A DNA stretch of 64,000 nt from an uncultured Lachnospiraceae bacterium (lineage in GTDB: Bacteria; Bacillota; Clostridia; Lachnospirales; Lachnospiraceae): positions 1 through 64,000 of the forward strand of contig CAJUSK010000013.1 in NCBI GenBank assembly GCA_910589075.1, in the 5' to 3' direction. The notes under the pieces are model-generated. The model had not been told where the DNA came from and made no database searches. It worked only from the letters and a program-made list of their open reading frames with translations. Position 1 is the stretch's first letter. Every line of letters begins with the position of its first letter. Position numbers and translations under genes: made by a program. Positions 8,028-15,221 of the stretch are shown piece by piece.

Positions 8028-8993
8028 CTAATATACCTCACAGCCCCGCAGCAGATATCCCTGTACATAGTCTCTGATACCGTCTTCCAGGCTGTAGCAG
8101 GCTTCCCCACATCCTGCGGCATACAGCTTCTTCATATCTGCCCGGGTATAATACTGATATTTGTCGCGCAGCTCCGCCGGCATTTCCACATATTTTATAT
8201 TGGGTTCCATCCCCATCGCGGAAAAAACAGCCGCCGCCAGATCGTAAAAAGTTCTCGCTTTTCCCGTCCCCAGATTGAACAGGCCATTTATATGCGGATG
8301 TTCTATCATAAACCGGATCACCCTGCATACATCTTTCACATAAATAAAATCCCTACTCTGCATTCCGTCCCCACAGCCCTCTCTGTAAGATTTAAAAAGC
8401 CGCATCTCCCCTTTTTGTCTGATCCGGCAAAATGTATGGAAAACCACGCTTGCCATTTCGCCTTTGAAATATTCGTTCGGCCCATACACATTAAAAAACT
8501 TAAATCCCACATGCTGCCCAGGACATACGCTCTGACGCTCTGCCCACAAATCGAAAAGCTGTTTGGAATAACCATACCCGTTCAAAGGGCGCAAACTTTC
8601 AATCCCCTTTTGGTCGTCAAATCCAATGCTCCCGTCTCCGTAGGTGGCGGCACTGCTGGCATAGAGAAAACTGATCTGATGTTTTGCGCAGAAATCCCAC
8701 AGCATTTTTGAATATGCTACATTATTGTCACAGAGAAAATCAAAATCCTTTTCCGTGGTAGCGGAACAGGCGCCCATATGTATCACATGTGTGACTCTGC
8801 CGGCATAGGCGGGAAGCCTCTCGGGCAGTCTGTCCCTGCCGATGTATTCCAGATATTTTTTATTCCTAAGATTGAGCCATTTATCTGTTTTCCCGATATG
8901 GTCCACAATGATAATATCCTCAATCCCCATATCATTTAATGTCCGGACAATGCAACTCCCGATAAATCCTGCCCCGCCTGTTACGATCATCAT
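8028..8993 (-). CDS. hldD: ADP-L-glycero-D-manno-heptose-6-epimerase
   Basis: Short-chain-type epimerase converting ADP-D-glycero- to ADP-L-glycero-beta-D-manno-heptose with tightly bound NADP. The start MMIVTGGAGFIGSCIVRTLN is very like HldD/RfaD, followed by the family's DKWLNLRN stretch, YASSAATYGDG (catalytic Ser/Thr loop) and YGYSKQLFDLWAE (catalytic Tyr-x-x-x-Lys). The FNVYGPNEYFKG segment also fits HldD. 321 residues, close to the family norm. ATG 8993 overlaps the upstream stop as ATGA, which indicates coupling. Its presence implies that the heptose used here has the L-glycero form, as in Gram-negative LPS cores. Confidence 0.88.
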   Translation of the reverse strand: MMIVTGGAGFIGSCIVRTLNDMGIEDIIIVDHIGKTDKWLNLRNKKYLEYIGRDRLPERLPAYAGRVTHVIHMGACSATTEKDFDFLCDNNVAYSKMLWDFCAKHQISFLYASSAATYGDGSIGFDDQKGIESLRPLNGYGYSKQLFDLWAERQSVCPGQHVGFKFFNVYGPNEYFKGEMASVVFHTFCRIRQKGEMRLFKSYREGCGDGMQSRDFIYVKDVCRVIRFMIEHPHINGLFNLGTGKARTFYDLAAAVFSAMGMEPNIKYVEMPAELRDKYQYYTRADMKKLYAAGCGEACYSLEDGIRDYVQGYLLRGCEVY

Positions 8994-9472
8994 TCCCTGT
9001 ATCCCTCTCTTATCTTCTGAATTATATTCGTAGTGGAACATCCGTTTACCATATTTATAAATTCCACCCGGCCTCCGTAACTGTGCAGCACCTCCGTTTC
9101 CGGGATCGGCCGCCCCTGATACTCACTCCCTTTTACGAAAATATCCGGCTTTACTTTTCTGATACACTCACAGGGGCTCTGCTCATCAAAGAGACAGATA
9201 TAATCCACACAGCCCACTCCTGCGAGTACTGCGGCCCGCTCTGCCTGCGGTACAACAGGCCTTTCCATGCCTTTCAGCCTATGCACCGAATGATCCGAAT
9301 TTAAAAAGATCACAAGGAGATCGCCCAGTACCGCGGCTTCTTCCAGATAAGCTATATGGCCGGCATGAAGGATATCAAAACACCCGCCGGCAGAAACAAT
9401 CTTCTTTCCCTGTGCCCTGCACCCATCTCCGATCCTTATCAGCTTATCCAATGCAACAATCTTCGCTTTCAT
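8990..9472 (-). CDS. rfaE2: D-glycero-beta-D-manno-heptose 1-phosphate adenylyltransferase (HldE C-terminal type)
   Basis: Nucleotidyltransferase that makes ADP-heptose from heptose 1-phosphate and ATP. Visible are SAGGCFDILHAGHIAYLE with the HxGH nucleotide-binding motif, VIFLNSDHSVHRLKG, FVKGSEYQG, and the C-terminal CSTTNIIQKI that corresponds to the ISTTxLI motif of the family. 160 residues is the length of a stand-alone domain; in E. coli the kinase and adenylyltransferase are fused as HldE, here they are separate genes overlapping by 29 bp. An ethanolamine- or glycerol-phosphate cytidylyltransferase is a possible confusion, but the neighbourhood settles it. Confidence 0.9.
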   Translation of the reverse strand: MKAKIVALDKLIRIGDGCRAQGKKIVSAGGCFDILHAGHIAYLEEAAVLGDLLVIFLNSDHSVHRLKGMERPVVPQAERAAVLAGVGCVDYICLFDEQSPCECIRKVKPDIFVKGSEYQGRPIPETEVLHSYGGRVEFINMVNGCSTTNIIQKIREGYRE

Positions 9473-10463
9473 AAACGCTCCTCATCAGTTCTTCAGACGT
9501 TACCACAACCGTACCTGTTCTGCTTATGCTGATTCCGGCGGCAATATTGGCAAGCCTGACCGCTTCTCCCATGGAAAGCCCACACACCAGCGCAAGTGTG
9601 ACCGTGCTGATCACGGTGTCTCCTGCCCCGCATACATCATACACCTGTGCATCCCGCGCCGGATAATCCTGGCGGGCTTTTCCCGGCCAAAAGACAGATA
9701 TCCCCTTACTGCCCCTGGTAACAAGAAGCACTTCTGCTCCCGATTCCTTCAGATACATCCTTCCTGCCTGCTCAAAGCTGCCATCATCCACAATTCTGAT
9801 ATTCACCGCCGCTTCCAGTTCCAGATTGTTGGGTTTGATAAAACTTGCACCGGCGAATCTGCGAATCCTCCGGCTCTTTGAATCCACCGCCACCAATACC
9901 CTGTACTTTTGGCACATCCGAATGATCCGCTGAACAAAAATCCCATTCTCCAGGACGCCTTTCTGATAATCGGAGAGCACAACCGCATCCATTGCTTCCA
10001 TATTTTTTTCCACATAACGAAACAGCTTCTCCTGTGTCGCTTCCAGGATACTGCGTGTATCCTCTTCATCCACCCGCAGCAACTGCTGGCTTTTTGTGGC
10101 ATAACGGGTCTTCACCGTAGTCGGTCTTCCACATTCCGCAATGATTCCCTCCGTCCCGATCTGAAGCTGCATAAAATGCCGCCGCAGCCACCCGCCCGCC
10201 TCATCGTCTGCCGCTGTCCCTGCCACAAGTACTTCCGCCCCCAGGCTGTTTAAATTATGCGCCACATTACTGGCGCCTCCTGCCTCCATGGAGCATTTCT
10301 TACTGTCTAAAACCGGAATCGGTGCTTCCGGAGACAGACGGCTTACATTTCCCACAATGTATTCATCCACCATCAAGTCTCCAATCACAAGAATTTTTTT
10401 GCACCCAAACTCCCTGCAAATCGTTTCCGTCAATCTGCCGTTTTTCCCTGTCATTTCATTCAC
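9444..10463 (-). CDS. rfaE1: D-glycero-beta-D-manno-heptose-7-phosphate kinase (HldE N-terminal type)
   Basis: PfkB/ribokinase-fold kinase that phosphorylates heptose 7-phosphate at C1. KKILVIGDLMVDEYIVGNV at the N-terminus, a GGASNVAHNL substrate motif, KPNNLELEAAV, and DVCGAGDTVIST with the catalytic Asp are all as in RfaE1. 339 residues. The start is GTG 10463, overlapping the gmhA stop by 4 bp with AGGA upstream. Placement between gmhA and the adenylyltransferase, with hldD next, identifies the substrate more firmly than the fold alone would. Beta-anomer specificity is an inference from the HldE-like family. Confidence 0.88.
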   Translation of the reverse strand: MNEMTGKNGRLTETICREFGCKKILVIGDLMVDEYIVGNVSRLSPEAPIPVLDSKKCSMEAGGASNVAHNLNSLGAEVLVAGTAADDEAGGWLRRHFMQLQIGTEGIIAECGRPTTVKTRYATKSQQLLRVDEEDTRSILEATQEKLFRYVEKNMEAMDAVVLSDYQKGVLENGIFVQRIIRMCQKYRVLVAVDSKSRRIRRFAGASFIKPNNLELEAAVNIRIVDDGSFEQAGRMYLKESGAEVLLVTRGSKGISVFWPGKARQDYPARDAQVYDVCGAGDTVISTVTLALVCGLSMGEAVRLANIAAGISISRTGTVVVTSEELMRSVYESEDCCIG

Positions 10464-11044
10464 GATTCTTCCTGCCCGAACAACTCGTCCTCGATCAGTT
10501 CACAAAATAAGTGTATGGTTAATGTGTGTATTTCCTGAATCCTCGCCGTGGAGTCCGACGGTACTCTGAGCGCATAGTCGCAAAGCGGCGCTATTTTGCC
10601 GCCGTCCCCTCCCAGCAGTCCCACAACCTGCATCTGTCTGTCCCTTGCCTGTCTGATTCCATAAAACAGGTTTTCCGAATTGCCGCTTGTGGAAATGGGA
10701 ATAAAAATATCTCCGTTCCTACCAAGCCCTTCTATCTGTCTTGCAAATATTTGCCCGTAGCCATAATCGTTGCCGATGCAGGTTACAACGGTAGGGTCCG
10801 TGCAAAGGGATATGGCCGGGAGAGATACCCTTTCCCGTATAAATCGGCCCGCCATCTCTCCCGCAAAATGCTGGGCATCTGCCGCGCTCCCGCCGTTCCC
10901 CGCAAGTATCAGCTTATTTCCCCGTTTCAGGCAAAGACACATCTCATGGCCCGCTGCCTCTGCCATATCCAGGTAAGCACACTTCTCCAGCCTGTCCAGA
11001 AGCTCTTGTTTTTCCCTGATAACCGCTTTCATCCATGTCTTCAT
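10460..11044 (-). CDS. gmhA: Sedoheptulose-7-phosphate isomerase
   Basis: SIS-domain isomerase converting sedoheptulose 7-phosphate to D-glycero-D-manno-heptose 7-phosphate, the first step of nucleotide-heptose synthesis. The sequence shows LAGNGGSAADAQHFAGE, the signature active-site loop, then LCTDPTVVTCIGNDYGY and PISTSGNSENLFYGI (SIS sugar-phosphate motif), and EIHTLTIHLFCELIED near the end with the metal- or substrate-binding His. 194 residues is the normal length. The region ahead of the start has only a weak ribosome binding site, and the gene overlaps the preceding phosphatase gene by 101 bp, so translational coupling is likely. Confidence 0.92.
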   Translation of the reverse strand: MKTWMKAVIREKQELLDRLEKCAYLDMAEAAGHEMCLCLKRGNKLILAGNGGSAADAQHFAGEMAGRFIRERVSLPAISLCTDPTVVTCIGNDYGYGQIFARQIEGLGRNGDIFIPISTSGNSENLFYGIRQARDRQMQVVGLLGGDGGKIAPLCDYALRVPSDSTARIQEIHTLTIHLFCELIEDELFGQEES

Positions 11045-11582
11045 ATGTTTCCAGAATATCCGCTACTTCTGCTAATCCCCCTTTCAACTGCCGGATTCCG
11101 TCCGCCCGTTTCTGCTGCTGTCCGCAATATATAAGAAACCCTTTTGCCGAAGTCCCGGCGCAGATGGCAAGATCACGCATTTTATCCCCAATCACGACAG
11201 ACTGCGACATATCGACATGATGCTCCCTGACCGCCTGTTCAAAGAGACCGGTTCCCGGCTTTCTGCAGTTGCATATCCGTGCATATGTTTGTATCGCTGC
11301 CCTGGGATGATGGGGACAGTAATAAACGGCAGTCACAGATACTTCCTGTGCCTTCAACTGTCGGAGCATCCATTCCTCCAGCTTTTTATAATCTGATTCC
11401 GTATAGTATCCTCTGCCAATCCCCGACTGATTGGTAATAATGATTAACCGATAGCCCAGCTTTTCAATTCTTCGCATGCCGTCCACCGCGCCTGGCAGAA
11501 ACATAAAGTCTTCTTTTCTGTATACATAGCCCCTGTCTGCATTTATCGTCCCGTCTCTATCCAAAAATGCTGCTTTTTTCAC
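10944..11582 (-). CDS. gmhB: D,D-heptose 1,7-bisphosphate phosphatase (GmhB type, HAD family)
   Basis: HAD-superfamily phosphatase removing the C7 phosphate from heptose 1,7-bisphosphate. The nucleophile motif is FLDRDGTINAD, followed by IITNQSGIGRGYYTE (motif II), a zinc-binding Cys/His set (YYCPHHP, then CNCRKPGTG), and VVIGDKMRDLAIC (motif IV). These match GmhB closely. The conserved domain ends near residue 178; about 35 further residues run in another frame over the start of gmhA, giving an unusual 101-bp overlap. This tail has no family similarity and may result from a lost stop codon. The related histidinol-phosphatase family is the alternative, made unlikely by context. Confidence 0.86.
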   Translation of the reverse strand: MKKAAFLDRDGTINADRGYVYRKEDFMFLPGAVDGMRRIEKLGYRLIIITNQSGIGRGYYTESDYKKLEEWMLRQLKAQEVSVTAVYYCPHHPRAAIQTYARICNCRKPGTGLFEQAVREHHVDMSQSVVIGDKMRDLAICAGTSAKGFLIYCGQQQKRADGIRQLKGGLAEVADILETYEDMDESGYQGKTRASGQAGEVCLPGYGRGSGP

Positions 11583-12776
11583 TTATTCTCCTCCCGGAAG
11601 AAGCTGCAAAACCCCATCCCACACCTCCTGTACGCTGTTATCCAACACACACGGGTACACCGCCCCTGACTGCTGCCGGCAATGATTGTTACAATTTTCG
11701 CATGACCGGCGCCGATAAACAATGACCGGTTCCTGGCAGCCGTATCCGGTACGGGGATATCTGATAAAAGTCTCATACACATATCCGCCTGTCACAATAC
11801 AGGTTTTACGCCCTCCCGCCACGGCAATATGATAAGCACTGGTGTCATTGGTCAGTACCAGTTCCGCTCCGTTGATCAGTCCGATAAAATCCATAACGGA
11901 TGTCTGTGAAATATAGTCTATTACCGGCATGCCTGCGGGCAGGCGTCTTTTCATCTTCTCCACTGCGTCCAGATCCGTCTGTGTACCGCACAGCACAAGC
12001 GGCCACCCTGTCCGTTTAAAAATACGGCCTGCGATCCCGGCAAAATTCTCAGCCGGCCAACGTTTTACCGGTGAGCTTGCGGATGGAAACACAACGAAAT
12101 ATCTCTTTGGCAATTTCAGGCTACATTTCACCGGCAGCCTGGCCAGCTTCGGCCTGAAAGAACAGTTTCCGAGTTCAGACCAGAACCAGGCATAAAATTC
12201 TGTCCTGTGCAGATTCTTTGCAGGATTATAAATGATCTCATCATAAATATGTTCCCTGATCCAGGACGGACACTGCCATATTTTGTCTGAGACGGACAAT
12301 ACTCCGATCTTTTTTCCGGCACTGATCACATGCATGGCAAATACATTGGGCGAACATTCTTCTGTCCCGATGGGATCGATGGCGAGGTCGTAGTATTCTT
12401 TCCGCAGCCGCCAGAGCATATAGATCCGGTAAAACGGATCGACACTCGCTCTCCGATAGTCAAGAGGCAGAACATCCTCAAATTCCCGCAAAAAAAGTGC
12501 CGCGTATTCTTTCTGGCAGGTAACAGTCCTGCGATAGTGCGTCTTTGGATAAAGCGTTTTCATGTAATCCGCCGTACCCATAAACAAAATACAGTCTCCC
12601 AGCGCAAACGGAAACACAAGCATTACACGCTTTTTTCTCTCGCGGTCCTTCGGTGGTTCCCGCATAAAATGCAGCATCAGGGAATCAAAAAACCAGAAAA
12701 CAATCCGAACCTTCTGCAATATGGGCCAGCGCAGCATCTGCTGCAAAATCCAATAAAATAACGCCTTTTTCTTCAT
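11583..12776 (-). CDS. GT9 ADP-heptose glycosyltransferase
   Basis: Third and most classical heptosyltransferase of the operon (397 residues). After a basic, hydrophobic N-terminus come VMLVFPFALGDCILFMG (GT9 N-domain), FVVFPSASSPVKRWPAENF (the Lys/Arg-Trp-Pro donor motif), WPLVLCGTQTDLDAVE, and ELVLTNDTSAYHIAVAGG (donor-binding acidic motif). A Cys-rich CENCNNHC stretch follows. The open frame reaches a TTG at 12836, but that lies inside the promoter; ATG 12776 is downstream of the predicted transcript start and is preferred. First gene of the operon, probably adding a heptose to a membrane-associated acceptor. Confidence 0.85.
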   Translation of the reverse strand: MKKKALFYWILQQMLRWPILQKVRIVFWFFDSLMLHFMREPPKDRERKKRVMLVFPFALGDCILFMGTADYMKTLYPKTHYRRTVTCQKEYAALFLREFEDVLPLDYRRASVDPFYRIYMLWRLRKEYYDLAIDPIGTEECSPNVFAMHVISAGKKIGVLSVSDKIWQCPSWIREHIYDEIIYNPAKNLHRTEFYAWFWSELGNCSFRPKLARLPVKCSLKLPKRYFVVFPSASSPVKRWPAENFAGIAGRIFKRTGWPLVLCGTQTDLDAVEKMKRRLPAGMPVIDYISQTSVMDFIGLINGAELVLTNDTSAYHIAVAGGRKTCIVTGGYVYETFIRYPRTGYGCQEPVIVYRRRSCENCNNHCRQQSGAVYPCVLDNSVQEVWDGVLQLLPGGE

Positions 12777-12807
12777 GAAAATCCACCATGCTACAAATTT
12801 CTTTTTT

Positions 12808-12836
12808 ATTTTAATCTTTATAGATATAATTGTCAA
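12808..12836 (-). promoter_or_regulatory. Promoter of the heptose-glycan operon
   Basis: On the minus strand TTGACA (12831-12836), exactly 17 bp, then TAAAAT (12808-12813). Transcription should start near 12801, about 25 bases before ATG 12776. No other clear promoter is visible down to 2847, where genes are tightly packed, so this probably drives all eleven genes. Confidence 0.75.
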
Positions 12837-12905
12837 TCTCTATATGTGTAATTTTTTATAAACTTCTTTGGTATGCTATCTCTATAACAGAAAAGAGGTA
12901 CTTTA

Positions 12906-13211
12906 ATGAAGATAGGAAACCGAATCGCATATTTCAGAACTGCCAAAGGCTACAGTGTGAATAAACTGGCTACTCTTTCCGGCATCTCACAAAGCTATCT
13001 GCGGGATGTGGAATTGGACAACAAAAACCCTACCGTAGAAATCCTGTCTATCGTATGTAACACTCTTGGCGTATCGCTGAAAGAATTCTTTGATGATCAG
13101 ACAAAGGATACACTGCTGGCAGACCCCCTGCTTTCAAAAATATATCAGCTCACCCCTGTGCAAAGAAAAGCGCTGTCATATTTTCTCGAAACCATGCAAA
13201 AGCCCGACTGA
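12906..13211 (+). CDS. XRE-family helix-turn-helix regulator
   Basis: 101-residue DNA-binding protein of the Cro/CI-SinR type. The helix-turn-helix covers about residues 4-58 (IAYFRTAKGYSVNKLATLSG, then SQSYLRDVELDNKNPTVE), ending in the family's LGVSLKEFFDD. The short C-terminal part may be a dimerisation helix. AGAGG lies eight bases ahead of the ATG. It is transcribed divergently from the heptose operon with 129 bp between the starts, so it is a candidate regulator of that operon and itself, but no operator is demonstrated. A strong bidirectional terminator follows. Confidence 0.85.
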   Translation: MKIGNRIAYFRTAKGYSVNKLATLSGISQSYLRDVELDNKNPTVEILSIVCNTLGVSLKEFFDDQTKDTLLADPLLSKIYQLTPVQRKALSYFLETMQKPD

Positions 13212-13231
13212 CAGACGAGCATCGTAATCAG

Positions 13232-13271
13232 AAAAAATCTCCGCGATTCTTTTGAATTGCGGAGATTTTTT
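13232..13271. terminator. Bidirectional rho-independent terminator
   Basis: AAAAAATCTCCGC (13232-13244) and GCGGAGATTTTTT (13259-13271) are perfect inverted arms around a 14-nt loop, giving a T-tract in both directions. It ends the XRE gene. Confidence 0.88.
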
Positions 13272-13282
13272 CTGAAATTGAA

Positions 13283-13325
13283 ACGATAAAAAACACGCCT
13301 CGCGAATTTTCTATTGTCATGAACA
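13283..13325 (+). repeat. Dispersed CAATAG-hairpin repeat, degenerate copy
   Basis: The right arm and tail (TTTTCTATTGTCATGAACAA) match the copies at 62679-62751, while the left arm has decayed to ACGATAAAAAACACG. The body shares a GCGAA element with those copies. It lies upstream of the SDR gene promoter. Confidence 0.55.
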
Positions 13326-13361
13326 AAACCGGCCCGGGTGTGAAGTACAGCCAACAAGTTG

Positions 13362-13391
13362 TTGACAGCCGGAAAACAGGCCGTGTATGAT
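13362..13391 (+). promoter_or_regulatory. Promoter of the SDR gene
   Basis: TTGACA (13362-13367), an 18-bp spacer and TATGAT (13386-13391). The start ATG at 13434 is preceded by AAGGAG seven bases upstream. Confidence 0.7.
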
Positions 13392-13433
13392 AGTATCAAA
13401 AAAGTTATCTGAGCCCGGAAAAGGAGCACCCTT

Positions 13434-14162
13434 ATGAAAACCGACAGACCAACCGCTCTCATCACAGGCGCATCCCGCGGTATCGGCCGGGCCTGCGCCG
13501 AGGCTTTTGCCGCTGCGGGTTACCATTTACATCTGACCTGCCTCCAATCAGAAGATACACTGCTTTCCCTGAAGCAGGAGCTGGAAAGCCGCTATGCCAT
13601 TTCCTGCCATGCCAGTCTCTGTGACATGGGTAACTATCAGGATGTGGCAAAGCTGTTTTCCCATATCCATACGCTGGATGTACTGATCAACAATGCCGGC
13701 CTCTCCCATATAGGTCTCATTCAGGATATGTCTCCGGATCAGTGGAACCGTGTTATGGCCACCAACTTACATGCCTGTTTCTACACAGCCAAATGTGCCA
13801 TCCCGCTAATGCTGGCAAAAGGCAGAGGCCGCATCCTCAATGTCTCCTCTGTATGGGGCTGCGTCGGCGCTTCCATGGAAGCGGCCTACTCCGCTTCCAA
13901 AGGCGGAGTCAATACATTCACCAGAGCCCTTGCCAGAGAACTGGCGCCCAGCAATATACAGGTAAACGCAGCGGCTTTCGGCATGATTGATACGGATATG
14001 AATTGCTGTTTCACCCAGGAAGAGCTGGGGGGCATTCTGGAAGAAATTCCCGCCGGACGTATGGGTACATGCAAAGAAGCTGCAGAACTGATTCTGCAGC
14101 TTGCAAATGCTCCCGCCTATCTGACCGGCCAGATTGTCACTATGGACGGCGGCTGGACTTAG
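13434..14162 (+). CDS. Short-chain dehydrogenase/reductase (FabG-like)
   Basis: NAD(P)-dependent oxidoreductase of the classical SDR type, 242 residues. Visible are ITGASRGIGRACAEAFAAAG (cofactor motif), DVLINNAGLSHIG (NNAG), ILNVSSVWGCVG (catalytic Ser), AYSASKGGVNTF (Tyr-x-x-x-Lys) and a C-terminal LTGQIVTMDGGWT. The position usually occupied by NAPG is NAAAFG, a mild departure. It resembles 3-oxoacyl-ACP reductase, but it is isolated from other fatty-acid genes, so the substrate is unknown. It has its own promoter and converges with the YitT gene, overlapping its end by 4 bp. Confidence 0.88.
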   Translation: MKTDRPTALITGASRGIGRACAEAFAAAGYHLHLTCLQSEDTLLSLKQELESRYAISCHASLCDMGNYQDVAKLFSHIHTLDVLINNAGLSHIGLIQDMSPDQWNRVMATNLHACFYTAKCAIPLMLAKGRGRILNVSSVWGCVGASMEAAYSASKGGVNTFTRALARELAPSNIQVNAAAFGMIDTDMNCCFTQEELGGILEEIPAGRMGTCKEAAELILQLANAPAYLTGQIVTMDGGWT

Positions 14163-15220
14163 ACGCTGTCTGCCACCCCGCCTGCATCCTTCTCCGCCGC
14201 CTGGTCGGGCTGTCCGGCTGTCACAGCCCGATCTGTGACAGCCTGCTCTTCTCCTTTTATCCGTTCCGGTTTTTCTGCCGTCTCCTTCCCCCTGCTCATC
14301 CCGTCTGCCTGAGAATTTCCATCCTGCCGGAGAATCGGGTTTGCCTCGTGCGCATTGGTGCGGAATACATCCGCCACCTCGGAAATGGCAATAAAAGCCA
14401 TAGGGTCTTCCGCTTTGATAATACTGCGCATCTTTCCGATCTGGAACCGGTTCAACACCAGGTAAATTACGGTCTTGTCCATGGAGGAATAGTATCCTTT
14501 TGCGCCAATCAGTGTCATACCCGTCCCAAAGGTTTCCGACAGTGCCCGACAGGTTTCCTGGGGCCTGTTGGTTATGATCATAGCCGATTTTGCCCTGTCA
14601 AAACCTTCTACAATGAAATCCACCGTTTTCAGAGAAACATAATAGGTCATAATGGAATACATGGGTAAAATCCAGCTTTTGCTGATACAGCCGATAATCA
14701 GATACAACACCAGATTATATGCCATCACAAATGTACCCACTGTAATGCCAATTTTTTTAGCAAAAATAACAGCCATTACCTCAATTCCGTCGATGGCGCC
14801 CCCAAGGCGGATTGTGAGGCCGCTGCCGATTCCCGAAATCAATCCCCCAAACACACTGCACAGAAGGAGATCCGTACCTGCAATGGGAGAGCTGACAGAT
14901 ACATCCACCGTCAGCACATTGTTGATCAGAAAAGCGCCCAGGGAATAAAAACATACTGCATACACCGAATAAAAGGTAAACAGAGCCCCCTGTTTCTTAT
15001 AACCAAATACAAACAACGGCAGGTTCAGAATGATCAGAAACACCGACAGATTCAGATAATCCGGCGTAAACTGCCGCAGCAGCATGGCCGTACCGGATAT
15101 CCCGCTGTCATACAACCGCATGGGCGAGAGAAACACCGTTATGCCAAAGGCATTGATCAAACCAGCCACCGCCAACAAAACAAAATGAAACCACTTCGCT
15201 CCCCTAAATAATTTTTTCAA
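14159..15220 (-). CDS. YitT-family membrane protein (DUF161/DUF2179)
   Basis: Integral membrane protein of 353 residues. About five to six hydrophobic segments (residues 12-200) include the repeated family pattern with FLSPMRLYDSGISGTAMLL and LGGAIDGIEVMAVIFAKKIG. A cytoplasmic DUF2179 domain follows (AMIITNRPQETCRALSETFG, then IKAEDPMAFIAISEVADVF). The last 60 residues are a hydrophilic tail rich in Glu, Lys, Ala and Gln. The role of YitT proteins is not settled. The gene follows the MATE pump by one base, so the two are probably co-transcribed. Confidence 0.85.
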   Translation of the reverse strand: MKKLFRGAKWFHFVLLAVAGLINAFGITVFLSPMRLYDSGISGTAMLLRQFTPDYLNLSVFLIILNLPLFVFGYKKQGALFTFYSVYAVCFYSLGAFLINNVLTVDVSVSSPIAGTDLLLCSVFGGLISGIGSGLTIRLGGAIDGIEVMAVIFAKKIGITVGTFVMAYNLVLYLIIGCISKSWILPMYSIMTYYVSLKTVDFIVEGFDRAKSAMIITNRPQETCRALSETFGTGMTLIGAKGYYSSMDKTVIYLVLNRFQIGKMRSIIKAEDPMAFIAISEVADVFRTNAHEANPILRQDGNSQADGMSRGKETAEKPERIKGEEQAVTDRAVTAGQPDQAAEKDAGGVADSV

Positions 15221-15221
15221 A

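Noticed and set aside
6675..8711. 678-codon plus-strand open frame opposite the Wzm, GT9 and hldD genes
   Set aside because: It is the antisense shadow of well-conserved minus-strand genes, has His/Pro/Arg-rich composition and matches no protein pattern.
10944..11582. HAD phosphatase considered as histidinol-phosphatase
   Set aside because: Sequence types are close, but no histidine genes are present, while gmhA, the heptose kinase and hldD are adjacent.
12777..12836. TTG start at 12836 for the first GT9 gene
   Set aside because: It lies inside the TTGACA/TAAAAT promoter, upstream of the predicted transcript start.
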